NCBI RefSeq assembly: GCF_030408835.1
Contig: NZ_CP047357.1
Location: 620,001 to 684,000, forward strand
DNA from: Corynebacterium freneyi
Lineage (GTDB): Bacteria > Actinomycetota > Actinomycetes > Mycobacteriales > Mycobacteriaceae
Reading direction: 5' to 3'
Length of the DNA stretch: 64,000 nt
Shown: positions 1 through 9,134 of the stretch, one piece after another
How the letters are laid out: the number at the start of each line of letters is the position of its first letter
Position numbering within the stretch: position 1 is the first letter of the stretch
The notes under the pieces: generated by a model
Told to the model about the DNA's origin: nothing
Database searches by the model: none
The model's input: only the letters and a program-made list of their open reading frames with translations
Made by a program: the position numbers and the translations under genes

Positions 1-610
1 TTATCTGTCCGCGGTGGGCGTCGGAAAGCTCACCGTCGTCGACGACGACCGAGTCGACCTGACGAACCTGCAGCGTCAGGTCATTCACCGCGTCGAGGAC
101 ATCGGCCGGCCCAAGGTCGAATCCGCGGCCGAGAAGATGGCGGCGCTCAACCCCGACATCGAGATCACGACCGTCGACGAGCGCCTGGGCCCCGACAACA
201 TCGACGCGATCATCGGCGACCACGACCTGGTCATCGACGGCACCGACAACTTCGAGACCCGCTACCTCATCGCCGACGCCTGCCAACGGCTCGGCGTCGT
301 CGAGGTGTGGGGCAGCATCCGCCAGCTGGGCGGACAGGTCAGCGTGTTCGGGCTGGACCTCGGCGGCGGCCGGCGCGTGTGGCTGCGCGACCTGTACCCC
401 GAGCCGCCCGCCCCGGAGACCGTGCTCACGGCCGAGCAGACGGGCATTCTGGGCACGGTGCCGGGCACGATCGGCACGCTGATGGCCACGGAAGCGGTGA
501 AGGTGATCACCGGTTTCGGCGAGCCGCTGTCGGGCCGCGTGCTGTTCTACGATTCGGCGGCGATGTCGTTCCGCGAGTTCCGCTTCGCGGAGGATGCGGG
601 GACCCGATGA
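1..610 (+). CDS. moeB: MoeB/ThiF-family adenylyltransferase, 5' truncated
   Basis: E1-like enzyme that adenylates the C-terminal glycine of a sulfur-carrier protein (MoaD/ThiS type) for molybdopterin or related sulfur transfer in the cytoplasm. The frame is open to the window edge, and the first residues continue the ATP-binding fold (YLSAVGVGKLTVVDDDRVD), so roughly the first 30 residues are missing. The signature NLQRQVIH follows, then the DGTDNFETRYLI segment typical of MoeB. The protein ends shortly after the adenylation domain, with no rhodanese domain, so it is MoeB-like rather than MoeZ-like. The stop overlaps the next start as ATGA, suggesting translational coupling. ThiF is the main alternative name. 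Confidence 0.85.
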   Translation, partial: YLSAVGVGKLTVVDDDRVDLTNLQRQVIHRVEDIGRPKVESAAEKMAALNPDIEITTVDERLGPDNIDAIIGDHDLVIDGTDNFETRYLIADACQRLGVVEVWGSIRQLGGQVSVFGLDLGGGRRVWLRDLYPEPPAPETVLTAEQTGILGTVPGTIGTLMATEAVKVITGFGEPLSGRVLFYDSAAMSFREFRFAEDAGTR

Positions 611-1440
611 CCCGCATGCCCCCGGCCCACGTCTCCGACGCCTTCGGCGCGTCCGGCACCCCCGTGCCCGCCGGCCCCGCGTGGGACGACGGCTGGCTCT
701 ACGGCGACACCGTGATTTCCGCGGTGGCCGACCCGTCGCGTGCGGCGTGGTCGGCGAAGGTGCTGGAATCGCTGGCGGTCGACGGGGCGGAGGTGGCGCA
801 CCCGGTGCGCACCAGCGACGGCCGCCACGTCCTGTCCGGGTGGCGGGCCCGCCAGCACCGTCCGGGCCGCCCGGAACCGCGGGCGGACGAAACCATCGTC
901 GCCTGCGGCAGGTTGGAGGAGGCCCTGGCGGACGTCGAACGTCCCCGCTTCCTCGCCCGCGGCGGCGGCGACGTCTTCGACGTGTGCGATCGCGCCGCGT
1001 GGGCGGAGGATCCGATCGCGCAGCTCGAGGAATTCCTCGACCCGGATGCGGTGCCGCGCGGAGATGCGGCGGAGGCCCTCGCCGCAGCCGGCGGGATGAT
1101 CGGCCTGCGCGGCCAGGTGGGCGCCGAGGGGCAGCTCGTGCACGGGGATCCGGTCGGCACCGTGCTGTACGACGGGTCGGCGCCGCCGCTGTTCGTCGAT
1201 CTCGTTCCGCGCTGGCATCCCGCCGGGTGGACGCGGGCCGTCGCCGCCGTCGACGCCGTGGCTTGGGGAGGGGCGGACGAGGACCTGCTCGGGCGGTTCG
1301 ACCATGTGCCGCATTGGGATGGCCTGCTGGCGCGGGTGATCTGCAACCGGCTGTTCCTCCATGCGGCGCATCCGGAGTCCCGGCCCGCCGCGTGGCGCGG
1401 TCTGGCGCGGGCGACCGAGATGGTCCGCGCGCGCCTGTAG
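607..1440 (+). CDS. TIGR02569-like conserved actinobacterial protein
   Basis: A 277-residue protein of unknown function. It starts at the ATG that overlaps the moeB stop. It has a phosphotransferase-like feel: a VHGDP motif is followed by FVDLVPRWHPAGW, reminiscent of the HGD/D pair of aminoglycoside-phosphotransferase-fold proteins. By composition and position beside moeB and the adnAB genes it matches the TIGR02569 family found at this place in mycobacteria. That family assignment rests on synteny and motif memory, not a search. No signal peptide or membrane segment is seen. Confidence 0.6.
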   Translation: MTRMPPAHVSDAFGASGTPVPAGPAWDDGWLYGDTVISAVADPSRAAWSAKVLESLAVDGAEVAHPVRTSDGRHVLSGWRARQHRPGRPEPRADETIVACGRLEEALADVERPRFLARGGGDVFDVCDRAAWAEDPIAQLEEFLDPDAVPRGDAAEALAAAGGMIGLRGQVGAEGQLVHGDPVGTVLYDGSAPPLFVDLVPRWHPAGWTRAVAAVDAVAWGGADEDLLGRFDHVPHWDGLLARVICNRLFLHAAHPESRPAAWRGLARATEMVRARL

Positions 1441-1561
1441 CGCGTTTGGGAAGGGCTGGCGACGGGCCGGCGACCGGTCGGCGACGAACCCGTGGCCGGG
1501 GTCGACGGAGCGTGGGGAACGCCCGTTCGAACGATTCCGGGGCGTGTGCGATGATGTCGCC

Positions 1562-4500
1562 ATGAATCAGATGCCCGCCGTGCGCTTGACCGAGCCGGAG
1601 GCCCCGGCCCGTCGAACCTGGGAGGGGCCGGTCGCCGCGTTGTTCCCGGGCGACGACCGACTGGCGGAGCTGAAGGCCCCGGGTGCGGCCTGGCAGGTCG
1701 TCGGCGGGCCGGGCACGGGGAAGTCCGCGTTGCTGGTGGATCTTGCTGCGGCGCATGTCGCGGCGGGGTGGCCGGCGGATTCGGTGCAGGTGCTCGCACC
1801 GTCGAAGGAGGCGGCGTCGAGGTTGCGCGACGACGTGGCCCGGAGGTTGCCGCGCTCGTCGGGCGCCGGGTCGGGCGGCATGGTCCGCGCGGTGCATTCG
1901 CTGGCGTTCGCGCTGGTTCGTGCGGCTGCGGTTCGTGCGGGCAAGCCGGAGCCGGCGTTGGCCACGGGTGCCCGGCAGGATGCGGTGATCCGCGAGTTGC
2001 TCGAGGGCCACGCGGATGCGGGCGGGGCGTATTGGCCGGAGCGGCTCGTCCCCGCGCTGCGGTTGCGCGGCATGGCCCGGCAGCTGAGGGATCTGCTGCT
2101 GCGGGCCGCCGAGCGTGGCGTCGGCGCCGACGAGCTCGAGCGCCTGGGACGCGAACACGGCGTCGCCGAGTGGGTGGCCGCGGGGACGTTCCTCCGGGAA
2201 TACCGCCAGGTGACGCGGCTGTCGTGGCACGAGGAGCTCAACGCCGCCGAGCTGGTGTCGGCGGCGGTCGCCGCGATCGACGACGATCCGTCGTTGGTGG
2301 CGGAGGCGGGCATCCGGGTGCTGCTCGTCGATGACGCGGAGCACCTGGACCCGCAGTCGGCGGAGTTGATCCGCAGGCTGTTGCCGGGCGTCGACCTGGC
2401 GGTGGTCACGGGCGATCACGACCAATCGGTGCTGCGTTTCCGCGGCGCGGATTCGGCGTTCCTCGATTCGGTGGCGGATCCGCGGCGGCGCATCGTGCTG
2501 CATTCGTCGTGGCGGACGACGCCGGAGATCGCGGTGGCGGCGAACCGGGTGTCGTCGCGGTTGCCGGGCACTCCGCCGGAGCGCGGCATTCGGGGCATGC
2601 GCGTCGGCGGGGAGCGTCCGGCCGCCCGCGTCGTCGTCCACGACACGGGGATGGGGGAGCAGGCGACCATCGCGGATTTCCTGCGCCGCGCGCACCTGGA
2701 GGACGGCGTGGCGTGGAAGGACATGGCGGTGCTCGTGCGTTCGGGGGCGGGCGATTCCGCGTTGCACCGATCTCTGGCCCGCGCGGGCGTGCCGGTGCGC
2801 ATGGACCCCACCGACGTCGTGCTCGGCGAGCAACGCATGGTCGCCGCGCTGGTCCTTGCGTTGCGGGCGGTCGACGAAGGGTTGTCGCCGTCGGAGTGGG
2901 AGCGCCTGCTCGCCGGACCGTTGGGCAACGCCGACCCGGTGACCCTGACCCGCCTGATCCGGGGCGTGCGCCGCGCGGATCTCGCCGGCGGCCGTGCGAT
3001 GGACCGCATCGTCGGGTTGCTCGCGGCGGAGGAGCGCACGCCGGAGCAGGGGGAGCTCATCGCGGGGCTGCCGGAGCGCGAGCGCGACGTGCTCGCCGGC
3101 CCGCTGCGCATTCTCGATGCCGGCCGCGCCGCTCGAGCCGAGGGCGTGGAGGCGGCCGCCTGGGCTCTGTGGGAGTCGTCGGGTCTGGCCGATCACCTCA
3201 TGGCGGCGTCGCTGCGCGGTGGCGCGGCGGGATCGGCGGCGGACCGGGACCTCGATGGGGTCATGACGTTCTTCGACTTCCTCGGCGACCTCGTCGAGGG
3301 CGATCCGTCGGTGACCATCGCGGGCGTCGTCCGCGAGATCGCCGCCCACGAGTTGCCGACGGGCGCCCGCGATCGCCGGGGCGCGGAACGCGAGGCCGTG
3401 GTCATCTTGTCGGCCCACGCGGCGTTGGGCCGCGAGTGGGAGGCGGTGGCCGTCGCCGGGGTGCAGGAAGACGTGTGGCCGTCGCTGGGGCGGACGGGGT
3501 CGGTGGTCGGCCAGGGCGAGCTCGTCGATCTCCTCGACGACGGCATCGAGCCGGGCACCCCGGTGTCGCATGCGGCCGAGCGGTTGGCGGAGGAGCGTCG
3601 CCTGTTCCACGTGGCGGTGTCCCGCGCCCGGCGTCGGCTGCTGGTCACGGCGGTCGACGCCCCGGACGACGAGGGGTCGCCGAGCCGTTTCCTCGCGGAG
3701 TTGGGCGCCGACGTCGAGGTGAAGTCGGGTGCCGACGCGGCCGCGGCAACGCCGGAGTCGCCCGTCGCCGAGACGGCGCGGGACGTCACGCGGGTGCTGT
3801 CGATGGGGTCGTTGCTGGCGGAGTTGCGTGCCGCGGTGCTGTCGGAGTCGGCGGGCCCGGTGCGCCGGGAGCAGGCGGCCCGGCAGTTGGCGCGGCTGGC
3901 CGCCGACGGCGTGCCCGGCGCCGATCCGTCCGAGTGGTGGGGCCTGGCCGATCCGAGCACCGACGAGCCGGCGGAGTCGTCGCCGGTGCGGGTGAGTCCG
4001 TCGAAGGCGGGCAAGGTTCTCGAGTGTCCGTTGCGGGCGCTGCTGGAGCAGCCGGCGTCGTCGGATCAGATGGCGTTGGGCACGGCGTTTCACCGAGTCG
4101 TCGAGGCGTTGGAGGATGGCGTCGCCGTCGAGGACGCGGTGCAGTCGTTTGTGCGGGCGTTGCCCGGGATCGTCGACGAACCCGCGTGGCGCATCGAGTC
4201 GATGCAGCGTGAGTGGGCTGCGGCGGTTCAGACGTGGGCGGACTGGGCGGCGGGATCGCGTGCGGTGGGCACGGAGATCGGGGTCAGGGTTCCGCTTGAC
4301 GACGACGCGGTGATCGCCGGGCGCATCGACAGGCTGGAGGAACACCCGGAGGGCGGCTACGTCATCGTCGACGTCAAGACCGGGGCGACCGTGCCCTCGG
4401 CGGCGGAGGTCGAGAAGAATCCGCAGTTGGCGACGTACCAGCTGGCGTTGGCGGAGGGCGGCGTCGACGGGTCGGGGCCGATGGAGTCGTCGGGCGGCAA

Positions 4501-4708
4501 GTTGGTGTACCCGCGCAAACCCGTCGCCGACGGCCCGTCGGTGCGGGTGCAGTCGGGTCTGACGTCGGACCAGTTGAAGCAGTGGCGGGCCACGGTGCTC
4601 GACGTCGCCGCCGCCCTGCGGGGACCGGGGTCGTTGGCCACGCCCGGCCGCCATTGCGATCACTGCGGGGTGCGCCTGGCGTGCCCGGCGAAGGAGGGGA
4701 GCCGATGA
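1562..4708 (+). CDS. adnA: AdnA-like ATP-dependent helicase-nuclease subunit
   Basis: One subunit of the heterodimeric AdnAB motor-nuclease that resects double-strand breaks in Actinobacteria. The 1,048-residue protein has a Walker A motif (GGPGTGKS, about residues 48-55), UvrD/AddB-like helicase motifs (LLVDDAEHLDP; VAVSRARRRLLVT) and a C-terminal RecB-like nuclease domain with IVDVKTG. A cysteine near residue 822 plus a CDHCGVRLACP cluster near the C-terminus resemble the four cysteines that hold an iron-sulfur cluster in AddB-type nucleases. The start at 1562 is chosen because the open frame upstream overlaps the previous gene and has no family-like sequence. The stop overlaps adnB by ATGA, so the two subunits are probably coupled. 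Confidence 0.88.
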   Translation: MNQMPAVRLTEPEAPARRTWEGPVAALFPGDDRLAELKAPGAAWQVVGGPGTGKSALLVDLAAAHVAAGWPADSVQVLAPSKEAASRLRDDVARRLPRSSGAGSGGMVRAVHSLAFALVRAAAVRAGKPEPALATGARQDAVIRELLEGHADAGGAYWPERLVPALRLRGMARQLRDLLLRAAERGVGADELERLGREHGVAEWVAAGTFLREYRQVTRLSWHEELNAAELVSAAVAAIDDDPSLVAEAGIRVLLVDDAEHLDPQSAELIRRLLPGVDLAVVTGDHDQSVLRFRGADSAFLDSVADPRRRIVLHSSWRTTPEIAVAANRVSSRLPGTPPERGIRGMRVGGERPAARVVVHDTGMGEQATIADFLRRAHLEDGVAWKDMAVLVRSGAGDSALHRSLARAGVPVRMDPTDVVLGEQRMVAALVLALRAVDEGLSPSEWERLLAGPLGNADPVTLTRLIRGVRRADLAGGRAMDRIVGLLAAEERTPEQGELIAGLPERERDVLAGPLRILDAGRAARAEGVEAAAWALWESSGLADHLMAASLRGGAAGSAADRDLDGVMTFFDFLGDLVEGDPSVTIAGVVREIAAHELPTGARDRRGAEREAVVILSAHAALGREWEAVAVAGVQEDVWPSLGRTGSVVGQGELVDLLDDGIEPGTPVSHAAERLAEERRLFHVAVSRARRRLLVTAVDAPDDEGSPSRFLAELGADVEVKSGADAAAATPESPVAETARDVTRVLSMGSLLAELRAAVLSESAGPVRREQAARQLARLAADGVPGADPSEWWGLADPSTDEPAESSPVRVSPSKAGKVLECPLRALLEQPASSDQMALGTAFHRVVEALEDGVAVEDAVQSFVRALPGIVDEPAWRIESMQREWAAAVQTWADWAAGSRAVGTEIGVRVPLDDDAVIAGRIDRLEEHPEGGYVIVDVKTGATVPSAAEVEKNPQLATYQLALAEGGVDGSGPMESSGGKLVYPRKPVADGPSVRVQSGLTSDQLKQWRATVLDVAAALRGPGSLATPGRHCDHCGVRLACPAKEGSR

Positions 4709-7700
4709 ACGCCGGCCGGAAGATCATCGACCCGGTGACGCTGTCGCGCATGATCGGGCAGCCGCACCAGCCGACCCCGGCGCAGGCCGAGGTGATCGGC
4801 GCGCCGCCGGAGCCGCTTCTGGTGGTGGCGGGCGCGGGCGCCGGCAAGACGGAGACGATGGCCGCCCGCGTCGTGTGGCTGGTGGCCAACGGGTTCGTGC
4901 GGCCGGAGGAGGTCCTGGGCCTGACGTTCACGCGCAAGGCGGCGCGCGAGTTGGGTCAGCGCATCCGCGAACGGTTGGCGTCGTTGGCGGCCAGTCGAGC
5001 CTTCGACGCCGTCGCCTCCCCGCAGGTCCGCGAGGCGCTGCAGGTGATCACCCCGGAGGTGTCCACCTACGACGCCTACGCGGGTTCGCTGGTGCGCGAA
5101 TACGGGCTGTTGCTGCCCGCCGAACCGGGGGCGGAGGTCCTCGACGGCGCCACGCAGTGGCAGATGGCCTGGGAGCTCGTCCGAGATCGGGGATCCATTG
5201 CGACGGATCTCGGGGTGGCCGACCTCGTCGGCAAGCTCATGACGCTGTCGGAGGAAATCGACTCGAACCTCGCCTCCGTCGACGAGGTGCGGGAACAGAC
5301 CGAAGCGTTCATCGCGAACGTCATGCAGACGCCGAAGGCGCCGCGGCAGCGCAAGGACCTGCACTCCAAGCTGGAGGGCCCGCTGCGCGCCCAGCGGGAC
5401 CGGCTGGCGATGCTGCCGCTGGTCGGGGAACTGCGGCGGCGGCACGAGGATGCGGGGGCGGTGACGTTCGGCCGGCAGATGGCCATGGCCGCGCGGCTTG
5501 CCGACGGCATCGGGGAAGTCGGGGAGTCTGAGCGGGCGCGGTTCCGGGTGGTGATGCTCGACGAATACCAGGACACCTCCCACGCCCAGCGGGTGTTGCT
5601 GCGCGCCCTGTTCGCGGGCACGGCGGTCACGGCCGTCGGCGATCCGATGCAGGCGATCTACGAATGGCGGGGCGCCACGGCGGCGAACCTGACGCGGTTC
5701 GTCACGGACTTTCCGCGCCCCGACGGGCGCCCGGCGGAGAAGAAGCAGCTGCTGACGTCGTGGCGCAACCCGTCGGCGGTGCTGGAGCTGGCCAACGACG
5801 TCTCCTCCCGCGCATTCGGCGACGGCCCCCGCACCGTCGAGGAATTGGCGCCGCGTGCGGGGGCGGAGCGCGGCACGGTGCGGTTGGCGTTGCACTCCAC
5901 CGCCGACGACGAATTGGCGTGGGTGGCCGAGCACATGGCCGAGGAGTTCCGCGCCGCCCGCGAGGAGGGCCGGTCGATCACCGCGGCGGTTCTGGTGCGC
6001 AAGAACAAGCATTCCGCCGCCATCCTCGACTCGCTGACCGCCGCCGGGGTGCCCGCCGAAATCGTGGGGCTGGCGGGGCTGCTGACCCTGCCGGAGATCC
6101 TCGACGTCATCGCCTGCCTGCGCGTGTTGGCGGACCCGGCCGACGATCGGGCGATGCTGCGCATCCTCACGTGGCCCCGCGCACCGCTCGGCGCGTCGGA
6201 CATCAAGGCCCTGGGGCGTCGCGCCCGGCAGCTCGCCCGGTACGCGGGGGAGACGGAAGTCGAGGCGGAGGTCGACGGCCCCCTGTCGGCCCTCGACGCG
6301 GACCTGGCGGAGATCGCGGCGCAGCGGGTGACGCCGCCGACCGGTCTCGGCCACGCGGTCGCGGACCCGGCCCTCGACGACGATGGCGACGCCGCGCCGG
6401 GCTACTCGGAGGAGGGTCGCCGGCGCATCGCGGATCTGTCGGCGAAGCTCCGCAACCTGCGGCGGTTTTCGCTGCGTAAGCCGTTGCCGGAGCTCATCGC
6501 GGATGTGGAGGAGGCGTTCGGCATTCGCGTGGAGGCCGCGGTCAGCGAGGTCGGCACGGTGCACCTGGACCGGTTCACCGAGGTCGCGGCGGATTTCTCC
6601 CGGCGGCTCGGCGGCGAGTTGCCGGCGTTTCTGGGATACCTCGATCGCGCGGCGGTCCACGACAAGGGGCTGGAGCCCGGCAAGACCCGGATGCGCGGCG
6701 ACCGGGTGGAGATCATGACCGTCCACAAGGCCAAGGGCCTGGAGTGGAACGTCGTGGCGGTGCCGCACGTGTGCGCGTCGGTGTACGACGAGGTTCAGGT
6801 GGACACGTGGTTGACCAAGGCGCAGCTGTTGCCGTCGGACGTCGTCGGCGAGGACGAGGCCGGGCACGGCGAGTCGGGGGACGGCGCCCCCGTGCTGGAC
6901 ACGTCGGGGGCGGAGAACCAGAGCGAGCTGGCCGCCGCACTCGAGGAGCACAAGGCGCAGTACCGCACGGCGAAGATCGCCGAGGCCGACCGCCTGTTCT
7001 ACGTCGCCGTCACCCGCGCGGAGGACGTGCTGCTGGTGTCGGGAAGTCAGCGGATGACGCCGGGGCGCAAGAAGCCCGATGGGCCGTCGGAGCATCTGAC
7101 GGCGCTGCGGGCGCTGCGTCCCGACGCGGTGGAGACGTGGGTCGACGAGGTCTCCGCCGAGCCCCTGCCCATCCCGGATGCCGAAGGGGTGCGCTGGCCC
7201 GCGGCGCCCGATCCCGCGCGCCGGGAGGTGCTGGAACGGGCCGCGGGGCTGGTCCGCTCCTTCGCCGATCCGGATTCCCCGGACGCGTTGTCGGCCCCGG
7301 ATTCTTCCCGCCCGGTGCCGGGCGACCTGTCGCAGGTGTGGGAGGACGAGGTGTCCATGCTTCTGGAGGAGCGCCGCCGCGCCCGCACCGAGGCGGTGTC
7401 GGTGCCGATGCCGGTGCAGTTGTCCACCAGCGAGTACCAGGCCCTGCGAGCCGACCCGGAGGCGTTCGCCCGTCGTCGCGCCCGGCCGGTGCCGTACAAG
7501 CCGAACCGGTTCGCGCGTCGCGGCACCGCGTTCCACGCCTGGTTGGAGAATCGTTTCGGCACGTCGGCATTGCTTGACGACGACGACCTGTTCGCCGTCG
7601 TCGACGAGGACGGCGAAATGGTTGACGCGGACGTCGAAAAGCTCAAGGCGAAGTTCTCCGCGAGCCAGTGGGCGGATCGGACGCCGGAGTTCGTGGAGGA

Positions 7701-8046
7701 GCCGTTCGACATCGGCGTCGGCGGCCGGCGCATCGTCGGGCGCATCGACGCGGTGTTCCGCATCGACGGTACGTGGATGGTCGTGGACTGGAAGACGGGG
7801 CGCAGGCCGGTCGGTGAGAAGGCCCGGCAGGCGGCGCTGCAGCTGGCGGTGTACCGCATCGCCTGGGCGGATCGTCGCCGCGCGGCGGGCGAGGACATCG
7901 ACCCCGGGGACGTGCGGGCGGCGTTCCATTACATCGTCGACGACGTCACCGTGGAACCGGCGGGGAAGGACCTGCCCGACCGGCTAGAGTTGGACGAGGC
8001 GATGCGCGAGCTCGTCGCGGACACGACGACGCGGAAGGGTGGCTGA
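4705..8046 (+). CDS. adnB: AdnB-like ATP-dependent helicase-nuclease subunit
   Basis: Second subunit of the AdnAB break-resection enzyme, 1,113 residues. Motifs in order: Walker A AGAGAGKT (residues 42-49), LTFTRKAARELGQRI, Walker B/motif II DEYQDTS (about residue 285), GDPMQAIYEWRGA, the late helicase motif MTVHKAKGLEWNVVAVPHV, YVAVTRAEDVLL, and a C-terminal RecB-like nuclease with GRIDAVF and MVVDWKTGR. It starts at the ATG overlapping the adnA stop. The complete set of SF1 helicase motifs makes this the better-conserved motor of the pair. It is followed after 2 bp by the K+ channel gene, as in the mycobacterial cluster. Confidence 0.92.
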   Translation: MNAGRKIIDPVTLSRMIGQPHQPTPAQAEVIGAPPEPLLVVAGAGAGKTETMAARVVWLVANGFVRPEEVLGLTFTRKAARELGQRIRERLASLAASRAFDAVASPQVREALQVITPEVSTYDAYAGSLVREYGLLLPAEPGAEVLDGATQWQMAWELVRDRGSIATDLGVADLVGKLMTLSEEIDSNLASVDEVREQTEAFIANVMQTPKAPRQRKDLHSKLEGPLRAQRDRLAMLPLVGELRRRHEDAGAVTFGRQMAMAARLADGIGEVGESERARFRVVMLDEYQDTSHAQRVLLRALFAGTAVTAVGDPMQAIYEWRGATAANLTRFVTDFPRPDGRPAEKKQLLTSWRNPSAVLELANDVSSRAFGDGPRTVEELAPRAGAERGTVRLALHSTADDELAWVAEHMAEEFRAAREEGRSITAAVLVRKNKHSAAILDSLTAAGVPAEIVGLAGLLTLPEILDVIACLRVLADPADDRAMLRILTWPRAPLGASDIKALGRRARQLARYAGETEVEAEVDGPLSALDADLAEIAAQRVTPPTGLGHAVADPALDDDGDAAPGYSEEGRRRIADLSAKLRNLRRFSLRKPLPELIADVEEAFGIRVEAAVSEVGTVHLDRFTEVAADFSRRLGGELPAFLGYLDRAAVHDKGLEPGKTRMRGDRVEIMTVHKAKGLEWNVVAVPHVCASVYDEVQVDTWLTKAQLLPSDVVGEDEAGHGESGDGAPVLDTSGAENQSELAAALEEHKAQYRTAKIAEADRLFYVAVTRAEDVLLVSGSQRMTPGRKKPDGPSEHLTALRALRPDAVETWVDEVSAEPLPIPDAEGVRWPAAPDPARREVLERAAGLVRSFADPDSPDALSAPDSSRPVPGDLSQVWEDEVSMLLEERRRARTEAVSVPMPVQLSTSEYQALRADPEAFARRRARPVPYKPNRFARRGTAFHAWLENRFGTSALLDDDDLFAVVDEDGEMVDADVEKLKAKFSASQWADRTPEFVEEPFDIGVGGRRIVGRIDAVFRIDGTWMVVDWKTGRRPVGEKARQAALQLAVYRIAWADRRRAAGEDIDPGDVRAAFHYIVDDVTVEPAGKDLPDRLELDEAMRELVADTTTRKGG

Positions 8047-8048
8047 CG

Positions 8049-9134
8049 ATGCGCGACAGGATCCGCGATCGGTTGGGCTCCGACATCGAATTGGACGACC
8101 TGCCGGATCATGCCCTGCTGGGCGTCATCCGCATGCCGCAGGCGGCGCGGCGGGACCCGTGGCGGCTCATCGCCCGGCGCCTGGGCTACGCGTTGGCGAT
8201 GATGCTCATCGCGACGTTCGTCGTGTACCTCGACAAGGACGGCTACACCGAGCCCCTGACCTTCGTCGACGCCCTGTACTACTCGGCGGTGTCCCTGTCG
8301 ACGACGGGGTACGGCGACATCACGCCCGTGACGGAACGCGCCCGCATCATGAACATCTTGATCATCACGCCGCTGCGCGTGGTGTTCCTGGCCCTCTTGG
8401 TCGGCACGACCCTGACGGTGCTGACGGAGGAATCCCGCCGGGCACTGCAGATCCAGCGTTGGAGGAAGCAAATGCGCAACCACACCGTCGTCATCGGTTA
8501 CGGCACGAAGGGCCGTTCCGCCATTGCGGCGCTGCTCGCCGACGGCGTCGACCCGTCGCAGATCGTCGTGGTGGACAAGGACCAGCAGGCCCTCGACCAG
8601 GCCAGCGTGCGCGGGCTGGTGACCGTCCACGGGTCGGCGACGAAGGCCGACGTGCTCAAACTCGCCGGCGTGCCCCGCGCCCGGTCGGTCGTCGTGGCCC
8701 CGAACAAGGACGACACGGCGGTGCTGGTGACCCTGTCGGTGCGGGAGATCGCCCCCGGCGCGACCATCGTGGCGTCGGTGCGCGAGTCGGAGAACCGCCA
8801 CCTGCTCACCCAGTCCGGCGCCGACCAGGTGGTCATTTCCTCCGAAACCGCCGGCCGCATGCTCGGCCTGGCCACGGTGACGCCGTCGGTCGTGGAGATG
8901 ATGGAGGACCTGCTCAGCCCCGACGAGGGCTTCTCGGTCGCCGAGCGTCTGGTCACCGAGGAGGAGATCGGCGCCAACCCGCGTCACCTCGCGGACATCG
9001 TCCTGGGCGTCGTGCGCTCCGGCGAGCTGTACCGCATCGATTCGCCGGAATGCGAGTCCGTCGAGCCGGGCGACCGGCTGCTGTACGTCCGCCGCGTGCT
9101 CAAGGAGGATTCCGATCCGGATGTCGTCAAGTAA
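8049..9134 (+). CDS. Potassium channel with RCK (TrkA-N) domain
   Basis: Two-TM ion channel of 361 residues. A hydrophobic segment at about residues 45-60 precedes the pore loop with selectivity filter STTGYGD (84-90) and a second hydrophobic helix (LIITPLRVVFLALLVG). A cytoplasmic RCK domain follows: a Rossmann-like VIGYGTKGRSAIAALL nucleotide-binding motif and a C-terminal TrkA-C-like part. It would pass K+ under control of a ligand bound to the RCK ring. Its 3' end overlaps uvrD2 by 14 bp. In mycobacteria a similar channel gene sits in the same cluster, with nudC between it and uvrD2; here nudC is absent. Confidence 0.9.
   Translation: MRDRIRDRLGSDIELDDLPDHALLGVIRMPQAARRDPWRLIARRLGYALAMMLIATFVVYLDKDGYTEPLTFVDALYYSAVSLSTTGYGDITPVTERARIMNILIITPLRVVFLALLVGTTLTVLTEESRRALQIQRWRKQMRNHTVVIGYGTKGRSAIAALLADGVDPSQIVVVDKDQQALDQASVRGLVTVHGSATKADVLKLAGVPRARSVVVAPNKDDTAVLVTLSVREIAPGATIVASVRESENRHLLTQSGADQVVISSETAGRMLGLATVTPSVVEMMEDLLSPDEGFSVAERLVTEEEIGANPRHLADIVLGVVRSGELYRIDSPECESVEPGDRLLYVRRVLKEDSDPDVVK

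Noticed and set aside
4660..7929. Very long minus-strand frame opposite adnB
   Set aside because: Arginine/histidine/proline-rich translation without motifs; an antisense shadow caused by strong GC codon bias.
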